The notes beneath the pieces were generated by a model that saw nothing but the letters and a program-made list of their open reading frames with translations, searched no databases and was not told where the DNA came from. This document shows positions 7,612 through 21,927 of a stretch of 64,000 nt of DNA, piece by piece (position 1 is the stretch's first letter; each line of letters starts with the position of its first letter). The stretch is from Phenylobacterium sp. RIFCSPHIGHO2_01_FULL_69_31 (GTDB lineage: Bacteria; Pseudomonadota; Alphaproteobacteria; Caulobacterales; Caulobacteraceae), in the NCBI RefSeq assembly GCF_001824475.1, contig NZ_MHXN01000045.1, positions 124,001-188,000 of the forward strand, read 5' to 3'. A program made the position numbers and the translations under genes.

Positions 7612-9687
7612 CTACTCCGCCGCCGCCGTCGCCCGCTTGCGCGGCCGACGTTCCGGCCGGTCGAGCAGCTTGCGCAGCGTCGTCGCGAGCACCGCCGCCT
7701 CGTAAGGCTTGTCGAGCAGCGGGAACTCGCGTCCGTCGATGGCCCGATCCTCCCCCACGAAGCCGGAGGTCAGCAGCACCCGCAAACTCGGACGCAGCTC
7801 GCGCGCCGTCCGCGCCAGGCTGAGGCCGCTCACGCCGCCCGGCATCACCACGTCGGTGAAGAGCAGGTCGATTTCGGGGTCCGCATGCAGCACCTGCAAC
7901 GCCTCGCTGGCGTTGGTGGCGGTGGTCACCCGGTAGCCGAGGCCCGTGAGCACGTCGAGCGTCAGCGCCAGGACGGTCGCGTCGTCCTCGACCAGCAGGA
8001 TCTTCTCGGTTCCCCCGATGACTTTGGCGGCCGGTGCGTCGCGCCGCGGCGCCTCCGCCCGCCCCTCGCTCGCGGGCAAGAGCAGGTGGAACGCTGTCCC
8101 CTCCCCCGGCGCGCTTTCCAGCCGCACCTGCCCATCGGACTGGCTGACGAACCCATAGACCTGGCTCAGGCCAAGGCCCGAGCCCTTGCCCACGTCCTTG
8201 GTCGTGAAGAACGGCTCGAAGACCCGCGCGCGAACGTCTTCGGTCATGCCCACGCCGTCGTCGCGCACCTCGATGGCGACGTAGCCAAGCTTGTGCGGGC
8301 CGCTCTCCCGGCGCGTGGCGATCAGCAATCGGCCGCCCTCGGGCATGGCGTCGCGGGCGTTCACCGCCAGGTTGAGCAGCGCCGTCTCCAACTGGGTGGC
8401 GTCGACGTGGGTGTTGAGACCGTCTTCGCCCAGCTCCAGGTCGATGGTGACGGCTTCGCCCACCGCCTGGCGCATGAGGGGCGCGAAGTCGCGGATCAGG
8501 CGGTTCACGTCCAGGGTGATCGGGGTGAGGTGCTGGCGCCGGGAGAAGGCGAGAAGCTGGCCGGTGAGGTCGCGGCCCCGCTCGGCCGCCTGGCGGACGG
8601 CCTCGATCCGCCGCATGCGGCGCTCTTCCTCTTCCTTGCGGGTGGCCAGCATGTCGATGTTGCCCAGCACCACCGTCAGCAGGTTGTTGAAGTCGTGGGC
8701 CACGCCCCCGGTCAGCTGTCCCACCGCCTCCATCTTGCGGGCTTGGGCGAGTTGCTCCTCCAGGCTGCGTCGGTCGGTGGCGTCCAGGAACACGCCGAAG
8801 ATCTCGCGGGCCTCCCCGTCGGTGCTGGGCGCCATGACACCCTGGTCCTGCAGGACCCGATACTGTCCGTCGGCGCAGAGCCAGCGGAACTCGACGGCGT
8901 AGTGACCGGTGCGGGCGGCGCCCGAGATCCGCTCGGCGACGTGGGCCACGTCGTCCGGATGAATGCGGCTGGTCGCGAACTCGGGCTCTGTTGTGAAGCG
9001 CTCTGCGGGAAAGCCGGTGATCGCATGGACGCTGTCCGACACGAACAGCGGCGCGAACGGCGGCTCGATGCTGCGCGAGTGGAAGACGATGGGCAGCGAC
9101 CGCAGGATCGCCTGCTGCGTCGCCTCGGTGCGGCGCAGGGCCCGCTCGGTGCGGTCCTTGTCGGCCTTCACCCGCGCGTGCTCGTCCAGCAGCCACTGCT
9201 GGTAGGCCGACTGCCGCTCCACTTCCTTGGTCTTGAGGTAGAGGTCGACGAAGACCTGCACCTTCGCCTTCAGGATGAAGGGGTCGATCGGCTTGAAGAC
9301 CACGTCGACGGCGCCGGCCGAGTAGGCCTGGAAGATGTGCGCCTCGTCGCGGAAGATGGCGGTGAGGAAGACGATGGGCGTGTGCTGGTTGCGCTTGCGC
9401 GAACGCAGCAGGGCCGCCGTCTCGTAGCCGTCCATCCCGGGCATGTGCAGGTCGAGGAGGATCAGGGCGAACTCCTCAGCCAGGACCCGCTTCAACGCCT
9501 CCTCGCCCGACCGCGCGACGACCAGCTCGTGCCCGAGCTCCTTCAGCGCCTCGACGGCGGCGAACGCGTTGCGCTCGTCGTCGTCGACGATGAGGATCCG
9601 CGCCGCGAGGGGGGCGTCCAGGTCGGGCGGCGCGGCATCCGCCCGCCAGACCCGGGGCGCCGGTCTGGCCTGCACAGGGACTGTCAC
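7612..9687 (-). CDS. Hybrid histidine kinase, REC-PAS-HisKA-HATPase-REC
   Basis: A 691-residue soluble kinase with no membrane helix. Receiver 1 (about residues 30-145) has phospho-acceptor Asp near 79 in LILLDLHMPGMDG and Lys in FKPIDPF. A PAS domain follows (about 190-305, ending FGVFLDATDR). The HisKA H-box GGVAHDFNNLL puts the phosphorylated His near 331. HATPase boxes include NLAVNARDAMP (N), VRDDGVGM (G1) and GKGSGLGLS (G2). The C-terminal receiver (about 555-675) has LLFTDVVMPGG. It starts at GTG 9687, one base after the stop of the giant kinase, so the two are one transcription unit. Signals probably pass between the kinases through receivers, which is inference. The receiver-first layout suggests it is itself a phosphotransfer target. 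Confidence 0.92.
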   Translation of the reverse strand: MTVPVQARPAPRVWRADAAPPDLDAPLAARILIVDDDERNAFAAVEALKELGHELVVARSGEEALKRVLAEEFALILLDLHMPGMDGYETAALLRSRKRNQHTPIVFLTAIFRDEAHIFQAYSAGAVDVVFKPIDPFILKAKVQVFVDLYLKTKEVERQSAYQQWLLDEHARVKADKDRTERALRRTEATQQAILRSLPIVFHSRSIEPPFAPLFVSDSVHAITGFPAERFTTEPEFATSRIHPDDVAHVAERISGAARTGHYAVEFRWLCADGQYRVLQDQGVMAPSTDGEAREIFGVFLDATDRRSLEEQLAQARKMEAVGQLTGGVAHDFNNLLTVVLGNIDMLATRKEEEERRMRRIEAVRQAAERGRDLTGQLLAFSRRQHLTPITLDVNRLIRDFAPLMRQAVGEAVTIDLELGEDGLNTHVDATQLETALLNLAVNARDAMPEGGRLLIATRRESGPHKLGYVAIEVRDDGVGMTEDVRARVFEPFFTTKDVGKGSGLGLSQVYGFVSQSDGQVRLESAPGEGTAFHLLLPASEGRAEAPRRDAPAAKVIGGTEKILLVEDDATVLALTLDVLTGLGYRVTTATNASEALQVLHADPEIDLLFTDVVMPGGVSGLSLARTARELRPSLRVLLTSGFVGEDRAIDGREFPLLDKPYEAAVLATTLRKLLDRPERRPRKRATAAAE

Positions 9688-9688
9688 G

Positions 9689-15526
<5,838 letters not shown>

Positions 15527-15607
15527 GAATTCCCCCGACAGGACGTTCTATAAAAAGGGGAAATGCCGGCAGCCCTGACGCCTCGGCACACCCCCACCCT
15601 CACGGGA

Positions 15608-15632
15608 AACGTGGCCCTACAGCCACGGTTCC
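15608..15632 (-). promoter_or_regulatory. Candidate EcfG/SigT promoter for the poly-HAMP kinase operon
   Basis: On the minus strand GGAAC (15628-15632) is followed after 16 bases by CGTT (15608-15611), an exact match to the alphaproteobacterial general stress sigma consensus GGAAC-N16/17-CGTT. It lies about 80 bp upstream of the kinase start, in an intergenic region and in the correct orientation. Confidence 0.65.
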
Positions 15633-15718
15633 AGCTCGGCCGGAAATAAAGGTTTCGCTCATCCTTGATGAACCGGCGGTTTAGTTTTCTCAACTGGACA
15701 GGGTATCGCAGCCGCCAA

Positions 15719-15743
15719 GGAACCGTGCGGCTGCGCCGTCGTT
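15719..15743 (+). promoter_or_regulatory. Candidate EcfG/SigT promoter for the nucleotidyltransferase gene
   Basis: GGAAC (15719-15723), 16 bases, CGTT (15740-15743) on the plus strand. The -10 element ends only 10 bases before the ATG at 15754, so transcription would give a nearly leaderless mRNA; no Shine-Dalgarno site precedes that ATG, which agrees. It diverges from the kinase promoter 87 bp away. Confidence 0.6.
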
Positions 15744-15753
15744 CCCTCGACCG

Positions 15754-16533
15754 ATGTCACAGGCCTATGACGCGTCCGCCTTCGAACCGCCGCCGGACGC
15801 CGAAGCGTTCTACGCGGAGAGCCTTCGCCTGCTGACGGCGTCCGGCATCCCCTTCCTGCTCTCGGGAACCTATGCGGTCTGCGCCTATACCGGGATCGTC
15901 CGGCCGACCAAGGACCTGGACGTCTTCTGCAAGGCGGGGGATTTCCCCAAGATCCTCGCCCACTTCCAGGAGCGAGGTTACCGCACCGACGTGGAGGACG
16001 AGCGCTGGATCGCCAAGGTCTGGCAGGGCGAGCGCTTCTTCGACGTCATCTTCGCCATGTCGAACGGCGCCGCGCCCGTTACCGACGCCTGGTTCGAGGA
16101 CAACTCCACCATCGAGGTCTACGGCGTCGAGGCCAAGATCACCGCGCCGACCGAGCTGGTGATCTCCAAGATGTTCATCCAGGACCGCTACCGGTACGAC
16201 GGCGCCGACGTGGCTCACGTGCTCTACCGCCAGGCGGACCGCATCGATTGGAAGCGGCTGCTGGGCTACATGGAGCCCTATTGGGAGGTGCTGCTGATCC
16301 ACCTCCTCAACTTCCGCTTCGTCTATCCGACGGAGCGCGACCTGATCCCCCGCTGGGTGATGACCGAACTCACCGATCGGCTGGCGGCCCAGGTCACCCT
16401 GCCCCCTGCGCGGGTGAAGGTGTGCCGGGGGCGGATGTTCAGCCCGCGCGACTACCTGATCGACATCACCGAGTGGGGCTTCGCCGACGTGGTGGGCAAG
16501 GGGCTGGAGGAGCGCCATGAGCCTATCGCCTGA
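15754..16533 (+). CDS. Nucleotidyltransferase-fold protein
   Basis: A 259-residue protein. The segment FLLSGTYAVCAYTGIVRPTKDLDVF (about residues 34-58) resembles the minimal nucleotidyltransferase core: the small-residue loop, then Arg-Pro-Thr-Lys-Asp-Leu-Asp with the two metal-binding acids. A third acid may be in ERFFDVIFAM. A helical C-terminal half ends in SPRDYLIDITEWGF. It overlaps the metallophosphoesterase start by 17 bases, so the two are coupled. By fold it could transfer a nucleotide to a small molecule, RNA or protein; no substrate is evident. The EcfG-like promoter immediately upstream suggests stress induction. Confidence 0.75.
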   Translation: MSQAYDASAFEPPPDAEAFYAESLRLLTASGIPFLLSGTYAVCAYTGIVRPTKDLDVFCKAGDFPKILAHFQERGYRTDVEDERWIAKVWQGERFFDVIFAMSNGAAPVTDAWFEDNSTIEVYGVEAKITAPTELVISKMFIQDRYRYDGADVAHVLYRQADRIDWKRLLGYMEPYWEVLLIHLLNFRFVYPTERDLIPRWVMTELTDRLAAQVTLPPARVKVCRGRMFSPRDYLIDITEWGFADVVGKGLEERHEPIA

Positions 16534-17272
16534 CACCGCCGCGAACGATGGCGCCGCCCGTCCGTTGCGCCTCGCCGCCATCGGCGACCTGCACGTGGGC
16601 GAGAACGCCGAGCGCCCCTATCGCGAGTTGTTCGCCCGCATCAGCCAGGAAGCCGACGTGTTGGCGCTTTGCGGCGACCTGACGAACTTCGGCAAAACGC
16701 GCGAGGCGGAGATCCTCGCCGAGGACCTGCGCGTCTGCACGATTCCCGTGGTGGGCGTCCTCGGCAACCACGACTACGAGTGCGGCCAGCCCTCGGAGGT
16801 GTCCCGCATCCTGCACGAGGCCGGGATGAAGGTGCTGGACGGCGAGGCCCTGGAGATCGAGGGCGTCGGCTTCGCGGGCTGCAAGGGTTTCATCGGCGGG
16901 TTCGGCCGCCACATGCTGAGCGCCTTCGGCGAGCCCGAGATCAAGGCCTTCGTCCAGGCCTCCGTCGACGAGAACCTGAAGCTCGAGAGCTCCCTGCGCA
17001 TGCTGCGGAACGAGCGGATCGTGGTGGTGACCCACTACTCGCCAGTGCAGGAGACGCTGGAAGGCGAGCCCCCAGAGATCTTCGCCTTCTTGGGCTCGGC
17101 GCGGATGGGCGAGACCATCGACCGGTTCGAGGGCGTGACCTGCGCCATCCACGGCCACGCGCACCGCGGCGCCCACGAGGGCCGGACCGCCAGGGGCGTG
17201 CCCGTCTACAACGTCGCCCGCCCGATCCTGAACCGGGACCTGGGAATCGACTACGCCCTCATCGAGGTCTGA
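16517..17272 (+). CDS. Calcineurin-like metallophosphoesterase
   Basis: A 251-residue protein with the complete dimetal phosphoesterase signature: IGDLHVG (D-x-H, residues about 23-29), LCGDLTNFG (GD), VLGNHDYE (GNHD), VVTHYSP (H) and IHGHAHRG (GHxH). Such enzymes hydrolyse phosphomonoesters or diesters, including cyclic nucleotides. The start is backed by GGAGGAG 4 bases upstream, inside the end of the preceding gene. The overlap with the nucleotidyltransferase-like gene suggests a shared pathway, perhaps adding and removing a nucleotide, but this is inference. Confidence 0.92.
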   Translation: MSLSPDTAANDGAARPLRLAAIGDLHVGENAERPYRELFARISQEADVLALCGDLTNFGKTREAEILAEDLRVCTIPVVGVLGNHDYECGQPSEVSRILHEAGMKVLDGEALEIEGVGFAGCKGFIGGFGRHMLSAFGEPEIKAFVQASVDENLKLESSLRMLRNERIVVVTHYSPVQETLEGEPPEIFAFLGSARMGETIDRFEGVTCAIHGHAHRGAHEGRTARGVPVYNVARPILNRDLGIDYALIEV

Positions 17273-17283
17273 GCCCGCGGGCC

Positions 17284-17313
17284 AAAAAAAAGGCCGCACC
17301 CGGAGGCGCGGCC
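17284..17313 (-). terminator. Rho-independent terminator of the TonB receptor/MFS operon
   Basis: On the minus strand, a GC stem GGCCGC / GCGGCC (17308-17313 and 17292-17297) with a 10-base loop is followed by eight T residues (17284-17291). This is a textbook intrinsic terminator about 100 bp after the MFS stop codon. Confidence 0.88.
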
Positions 17314-17410
17314 AAGTCATTAGGGAGGAAACGCCCAAAAGGGCAGGACCCTTCTGCGCCTTTGCTGCACCGCACGCAAGCGCTAATTTCATACAGCCGT
17401 GAAATGGGTT

Positions 17411-18673
17411 TCAGGCGATCCAGTCGCGCTTCAGCCCGCGCGCCGCCAGGACGAACAGCACGGCGCTGACCACGTAGAAGCCGAGGCCGGAATAGATGGC
17501 GTAGCGCAGCGCTTCCGTCCCGTAACGTGGCGTAAGTACGTCGGAAATCGCGCCGAAGTACCAGGTGCCCAGGCCCAGGCCGATCAGGTTGTTCACGAAC
17601 AGGAAGCACGCCGAAGCTGTCGACCGCTGGGCCGGTGCGACAAGATGCTGCACTGCCGTAATGACAGGTCCCAGCCACACCAGATTGAGGCCCGTGGGGA
17701 TCAGGAACAAGATGAAGGCCACCCACAGCGTCTTGGCCTGCACCGCTAGCACGAAACACGGCAGCGCCAGCAGGAACGCGACGGCCGGCACCAGCAGGTA
17801 GGCCGCCGGGCGCGCGCGGCCGAGCCGGTCGCCCAGCACGCCGCCGGCCCATACGCCGATGACGCCGCCGACCAGGGTCATAGAGCCCAGGAACAGCGAG
17901 CGGTCGACCAGGCCCATGCCCAGGCTGCGCTCGAAGAAGCTGGGCAGCCAGAAGGCGACGCCGTACCCGCAGACGGAAGAGGCCGCCGCACCGAGCGAGA
18001 TCAGCCAGAAGCTGGGCTTGGCCAGCAGGGCGCGAACCCCGCCGGCCGGCGGCGCGCCCGCCGCGACAGGCGCCGGGGGCGGCGAGGCCTCCCGCGGGGG
18101 CTCCTTGACGATCAGGCGGAAGATCGGCGCCAGGGCGACCCCGGCGACGCCCACCGCGATGAAGGCGGCCCGCCAGTCCACCGCATGGGCGATGAGGCCG
18201 CCGAACAGGATGCCGAGCGCCGAACCGATGGGGATGCCGAAGGAATAGGCCGCCAGCGCCCTCGCCCGCTGCTCCTTCGGAAAGTAGTCGCTGATCAGCG
18301 AATAGGCCGGGGCCACGCCCCCCGCTTCGCCGATCCCCACACCCATGCGGCAGAGGAACAGCTGCCAGAAGCCGGTGGCCAGGCCGCAGAGGGCGGTGAA
18401 GCCGCTCCACAGCGCCAGCGCCCCGGTCATGATCCAGGTGCGGCTCCACCGGTCGGCCAGGGCCGCGATCGGCACGCCCAGCCCGGTGTAGAAGAGCGCG
18501 AAGGCCAGGCCGCCCATGAGCCCGAGCTGGCTGTCGCTGAGACCCAGCTCGGCCTTGATGGGCCCGGCCAGGATCCCGAGGATCTGCCGATCCAGGAAGT
18601 TGAACGTGTAGGCGACGATCAGCACCGCCAGCACGACCTTGGGATAGCCGCTGGCGCGGGGAGTCGAGGACAT
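17411..18673 (-). CDS. MFS transporter (spinster/sugar-phosphate-type)
   Basis: A 420-residue, about 12-helix inner-membrane permease. Marks include FLDRQILGILAGPIKAELGLSDSQLGLMGG in helix 1 and the first loop, the motif-A-like loop ALADRWSRT, and GEAGGVAPAYSLISDYFPKEQRA in helix 4, all typical of the spinster-like and hexuronate-like MFS branches abundant in Caulobacterales. It follows the TonB receptor gene on the same strand by 58 bp, with a strong hairpin between. Together they look like an outer- plus inner-membrane uptake route for one nutrient, with the M20 amidohydrolase at 23.2-24.8 kb as a possible processing enzyme. The substrate is unknown. Confidence 0.9.
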   Translation of the reverse strand: MSSTPRASGYPKVVLAVLIVAYTFNFLDRQILGILAGPIKAELGLSDSQLGLMGGLAFALFYTGLGVPIAALADRWSRTWIMTGALALWSGFTALCGLATGFWQLFLCRMGVGIGEAGGVAPAYSLISDYFPKEQRARALAAYSFGIPIGSALGILFGGLIAHAVDWRAAFIAVGVAGVALAPIFRLIVKEPPREASPPPAPVAAGAPPAGGVRALLAKPSFWLISLGAAASSVCGYGVAFWLPSFFERSLGMGLVDRSLFLGSMTLVGGVIGVWAGGVLGDRLGRARPAAYLLVPAVAFLLALPCFVLAVQAKTLWVAFILFLIPTGLNLVWLGPVITAVQHLVAPAQRSTASACFLFVNNLIGLGLGTWYFGAISDVLTPRYGTEALRYAIYSGLGFYVVSAVLFVLAARGLKRDWIA

Positions 18674-18694
18674 CGGGACCTGCAGAATCAGGAA

Positions 18695-18720
18695 CGCCCG
18701 GCTCCGTGGAGAGCCGGGCG
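18695..18720. other. Stable hairpin between receptor and transporter genes
   Basis: A perfect 10-bp stem (CGCCCGGCTC / GAGCCGGGCG) with a 6-base loop fills the gap between the TonB receptor stop and the MFS start. No T-run follows on the minus strand (next bases TTCCTG). It could stabilise the receptor mRNA or partly attenuate transcription into the MFS gene. Confidence 0.6.
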
Positions 18721-18731
18721 TCGATGAGGAT

Positions 18732-20960
18732 CTAGAACTTGGCCTGGAGCGAGAGGGTCACGGTGCGCGGCGGGCCGTAGTAGGCGGTCACCGAGTTGCC
18801 GAAGAGCACGCCGGCCGACTGCGGGAAGTTGTAGCCGCCGATGCGGTACTCCTCGTCGCCCAGGTTCTTGCCGTGCAGGCCGACCTGGTAGCGGTCGTCC
18901 GCCGACGTCCAGACGATGCTGGCGTCCAGCAGCCAGTAGCTGTCCTGGTCGAGGATCGAGGGCACCTCGAACATGTTGAACGACGAGCGGTACGACGCCG
19001 AGGGGATGACCGCGATCGAGCCGTGGTCGCCCAGGTCGTGGCGCCAGGTCAGGCTGACCGCGCCGTTCCACTTCGGCGTGTTCTGGAACACCCGCTCGTC
19101 GGCGAAGTCGCGCACCACCGGCGGCGTCGCCGTCAGGTCCAGGGCCCGGTATTCGTCGAACTCGGCCTTGGTGTAGCCCAGCGAGAAGTTGGCGAAGAGG
19201 GAGGACGTGAACGTCGCCTGCCCTTCGATCTCCGCGCCGTAGATGTGCGACTTGCCGACGTTGGCCACTTGCGAGGCGATCGAGGCGCCCACCGGCGTCT
19301 GCAGGGTGACCTGCTGGTCCTTGTACTTCGAATAGAAGACCGCCGTGTTCAGCGACAGGCGGCGGTCGAAGAAGTAGCCCTTCACGCCGCCTTCGTAGCT
19401 GTCCACCTTCTCGGGATCGTAGCCGTTCACCGAGCTCGGGGTCAGGATGGCGTCGGCGCGCATGTCGAAGCCGCCCGACTTGAAGCCCTGGCTGAACGAC
19501 ACATAGGTCGAGACGTCCGGCGTGATCTCGTAGCGGACGCTGACCCGCGGGGTGAACCGCTCGTAGGTGTCCGAGCTGGTGAAGTTCGACCGGACCAGGC
19601 CGGGGATCGCCGTCGGATTGCCGAACAGCGGGCTCTTCAGCCCGGTGAAGTTCTGGCGATAGACCTGCGCCGTCTTCTTGTCGCGGGTGTAGCGGCCGCC
19701 CAGCGAGATCGAGAGCTGGTCGGTGACGTCGTAGCTGACGTCGGCGAAGGCCGAGTAGCTCTTGGTGTCCACGTGGCCCGCGGTGGCGATCGACAGGTTG
19801 GCCTGGCCGACGACGGTGTCGAAGGCGCCGGCCGCCGTGGCGTTCAGGTAGTAGAGGCCGAACACGCCCTGAAGGCGCTCGCCCGAATAGAGCGCCTGGA
19901 ACTCCTGGGTGAACTGGTGGTCGTTGTAGCGGGCGGGGATGTCGAGCAGCGAGGCCTGCTCGGTGTCGAAGTCGATCACGCCTTCGGTCTCACCGGCGCG
20001 ATAGGCGGTGATGGACTTGAAGGTCAGGGTGTCGCTGGCCTTCCATTCGCCCAGCAGCGAGACGCCGCGCGCCTCCACCTTGTTCTTGTCGCCCGCGCCC
20101 GCGCGGGTGTCGTAGATGTCGTCCAACACCGTGGCGGTCGGGATCGGCACGCCCGCGGCGGTCAGGCCGGGGACCTCGCGGTGGCCATGGCGCGGGTTGG
20201 AGCGGTCGGTGACGATATCGCCCGACAGGCGGAAGAACAGGGTCTCGGACGGCGTCACCTCGACGGTGGCGCGGGCGGCCTGGACGTCCTTGTCGTAGTG
20301 CTCGGCGCCCGTGGTCAGGTTCTCGCCGAAGCCGTCGCGGTTGAACGTCGCCCAGGTCAGGCCCAGGCCCACGTAGTCGTTCACCTGGCCCTTGGCCGAG
20401 GCGATCAGGTCGCGCTGGTCGTAGGAGCCGAGGTTGGCGCGCAGCTTGATCTCGGGGTCGCCCTCGATCTTGGCCGTCACGTACTTGATGGCGCCGCCGA
20501 TGGTGTTGCGGCCGTAGAGCGTGCCCTGGGGCCCGCGCAGCACTTCCAGGCGCTGGACGTCGAAGATGTCGAGGACGGCGGCCTGCGGGCGGGCCACATA
20601 GACGTCGTCGATGTAGAGGCCGACGCCGGGCTCGAAGCCCCACAGCGGGTCCTGCTGGCCGACGCCGCGGATGAAGGAGATCAGGGTCGAGTTCGAGCCG
20701 CGGGCGACCTGCACCGTCAGGTTCGGGGTCGACTGCTGCAGGGTGGTGATGTCGACGGCGCCCGTGGCGGCCAGGCGCTCGCCGGTAACGGCGGTCACGG
20801 CGACCGGCACGTCCTTCAGGCTTTCCTCGCGCCGGCGGGCGGTGACGACCACTTCCTCGACGCCCACGTCGTCCGCAGCCGCGGTCTGGGCGATGGCGAG
20901 GGTGGGAACGACGGACCAGGCCGCGCCCGCAAGCAGGGCGGCTTTCACCAGCTTCTTCAT
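18732..20960 (-). CDS. TonB-dependent outer-membrane receptor
   Basis: A 742-residue receptor. The start ATG (MKKLVKAALL) is preceded by GGGAGGA; an in-frame extension upstream is non-coding. A signal peptide ends near PTLAIAQ. The TonB-box region EEVVVTARRREESLKDVPVAV is followed by a plug domain (VAVTAVTGERLAATGAVDITTLQQ ... RGVGQQDPLWGFEPGVGLYIDDVYVARPQA ... LRGPQGTLYGRNTIGGAIKYVT). The C-terminal beta-barrel ends in ...VTLSLQAKF with a terminal Phe, as expected for outer-membrane insertion. It resembles the large Caulobacter/sphingomonad group of iron-independent receptors for plant-derived or complex organics. A TetR gene lies upstream on the same strand, and a palindrome at 21018-21033 precedes it. 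Confidence 0.93.
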   Translation of the reverse strand: MKKLVKAALLAGAAWSVVPTLAIAQTAAADDVGVEEVVVTARRREESLKDVPVAVTAVTGERLAATGAVDITTLQQSTPNLTVQVARGSNSTLISFIRGVGQQDPLWGFEPGVGLYIDDVYVARPQAAVLDIFDVQRLEVLRGPQGTLYGRNTIGGAIKYVTAKIEGDPEIKLRANLGSYDQRDLIASAKGQVNDYVGLGLTWATFNRDGFGENLTTGAEHYDKDVQAARATVEVTPSETLFFRLSGDIVTDRSNPRHGHREVPGLTAAGVPIPTATVLDDIYDTRAGAGDKNKVEARGVSLLGEWKASDTLTFKSITAYRAGETEGVIDFDTEQASLLDIPARYNDHQFTQEFQALYSGERLQGVFGLYYLNATAAGAFDTVVGQANLSIATAGHVDTKSYSAFADVSYDVTDQLSISLGGRYTRDKKTAQVYRQNFTGLKSPLFGNPTAIPGLVRSNFTSSDTYERFTPRVSVRYEITPDVSTYVSFSQGFKSGGFDMRADAILTPSSVNGYDPEKVDSYEGGVKGYFFDRRLSLNTAVFYSKYKDQQVTLQTPVGASIASQVANVGKSHIYGAEIEGQATFTSSLFANFSLGYTKAEFDEYRALDLTATPPVVRDFADERVFQNTPKWNGAVSLTWRHDLGDHGSIAVIPSASYRSSFNMFEVPSILDQDSYWLLDASIVWTSADDRYQVGLHGKNLGDEEYRIGGYNFPQSAGVLFGNSVTAYYGPPRTVTLSLQAKF

Positions 20961-21017
20961 GTATTTCCTCCCGAAGACGCCTTGGCCGCTCCCCATGAGC
21001 CGCCCGGAATCAACGAT

Positions 21018-21033
21018 TTCACCACCAGGTGAA
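21018..21033. promoter_or_regulatory. Candidate operator palindrome upstream of the TonB receptor
   Basis: TTCACC-ACCA-GGTGAA is a perfect 6-4-6 inverted repeat, 58 bp upstream of the receptor start, in the 173-bp gap after the TetR gene. Position suits a repressor site; which protein binds is unknown. Confidence 0.5.
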
Positions 21034-21133
21034 TTAAGCGGGAGTGTTGGAGCATTCCGACGCGGAGCGCCAGCGCGGTCGCACGGCGCCGGCGCGTTTT
21101 TAATCGACTGATGAATTTGCGACACAGTCCCGG

Positions 21134-21826
21134 CTAGGGCCGCCGGCGAACCACCTCTTCGAGACCCGCCGCGCACCAGGCGTAGAGCCGGGCCCGCACC
21201 GCCTCGAGGTCGGTGGACCTGCATAATCCGTATGACAACTGGTCGATCCGACCTGTTTCGGACAGCGCCAGCATCATGGCGCCGGTCAGGAACTGATAGG
21301 CCCAGTAGAGGTCCCGCAACTCGGCCTCCGGCAGCGCCGCCTTCAGGGTGTCGACCAGCTGGTGGACCACCGGATCAAAGAACCGGTGCATGGTCTCCCC
21401 GCCCCAGGCCGGCGTGTTGTTCACCAGCGCCACCAGGCGGAAATAGTTCTTCCAGCCCTCGTCGTTGGTCAGCGACAGTTCGATCAGCGGGTCGATGAAG
21501 GCCTCGATGATCCCCTCGGCGGTCATCGTTCCCTGGTGGGCGTCGACGTAGACCCGCATCGCGGCCAGGCGGGCATCGTTCAGGATCTCGGCGCGGCGGG
21601 CGAAGACGCTGTCGAACAGCTCGCGCTTGGCGCCGAAGTAGTAGTGGATCAGGGCGGTGTCGACGCCGGCCTCGGCCGCGACCTGGCGCACCGTGACCCC
21701 GTAGAAACCGTGCTTCGAGAAGAGGGCCTCGGCGGCGTCCAGGATCGACTGGCGCAGGTCGGGCCCCTGCCCCTTGCGCCGGCGTCCCCGCAGCGCCCCT
21801 CCCGCCTGTCCGTCCGCGCGCGCCAT
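21134..21826 (-). CDS. TetR/AcrR family transcriptional regulator
   Basis: About 230 residues with an N-terminal TetR domain: LRQSILDAAEALFSKHGFYGVTVRQVAAEAGVDTALIHYYFGAKRELF is a full match to the family helix-turn-helix. The C-terminal domain (AGGETMHRFFDPVVHQLVDTL ... YQFLTGAMMLALSETGRID) resembles the TetR ligand domain seen in RutR/PsrA-like proteins. The ATG at 21826 (MARADGQAGG) follows GGGGAGGG; a GTG 36 bases upstream is an alternative. It lies 173 bp upstream of the TonB receptor on the same strand and is divergent from the DUF418 gene, so either could be a target. Confidence 0.9.
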   Translation of the reverse strand: MARADGQAGGALRGRRRKGQGPDLRQSILDAAEALFSKHGFYGVTVRQVAAEAGVDTALIHYYFGAKRELFDSVFARRAEILNDARLAAMRVYVDAHQGTMTAEGIIEAFIDPLIELSLTNDEGWKNYFRLVALVNNTPAWGGETMHRFFDPVVHQLVDTLKAALPEAELRDLYWAYQFLTGAMMLALSETGRIDQLSYGLCRSTDLEAVRARLYAWCAAGLEEVVRRRP

Positions 21827-21927
21827 CGCCCTCCCCGCTACGCCAGGGTTACCCGCTAGCACTGTTTGCCCGCGTTGACAGTCGGCGCGAGCGGGCCAAG
21901 CTTGATAACAACGATCGGGGGAAGCGA

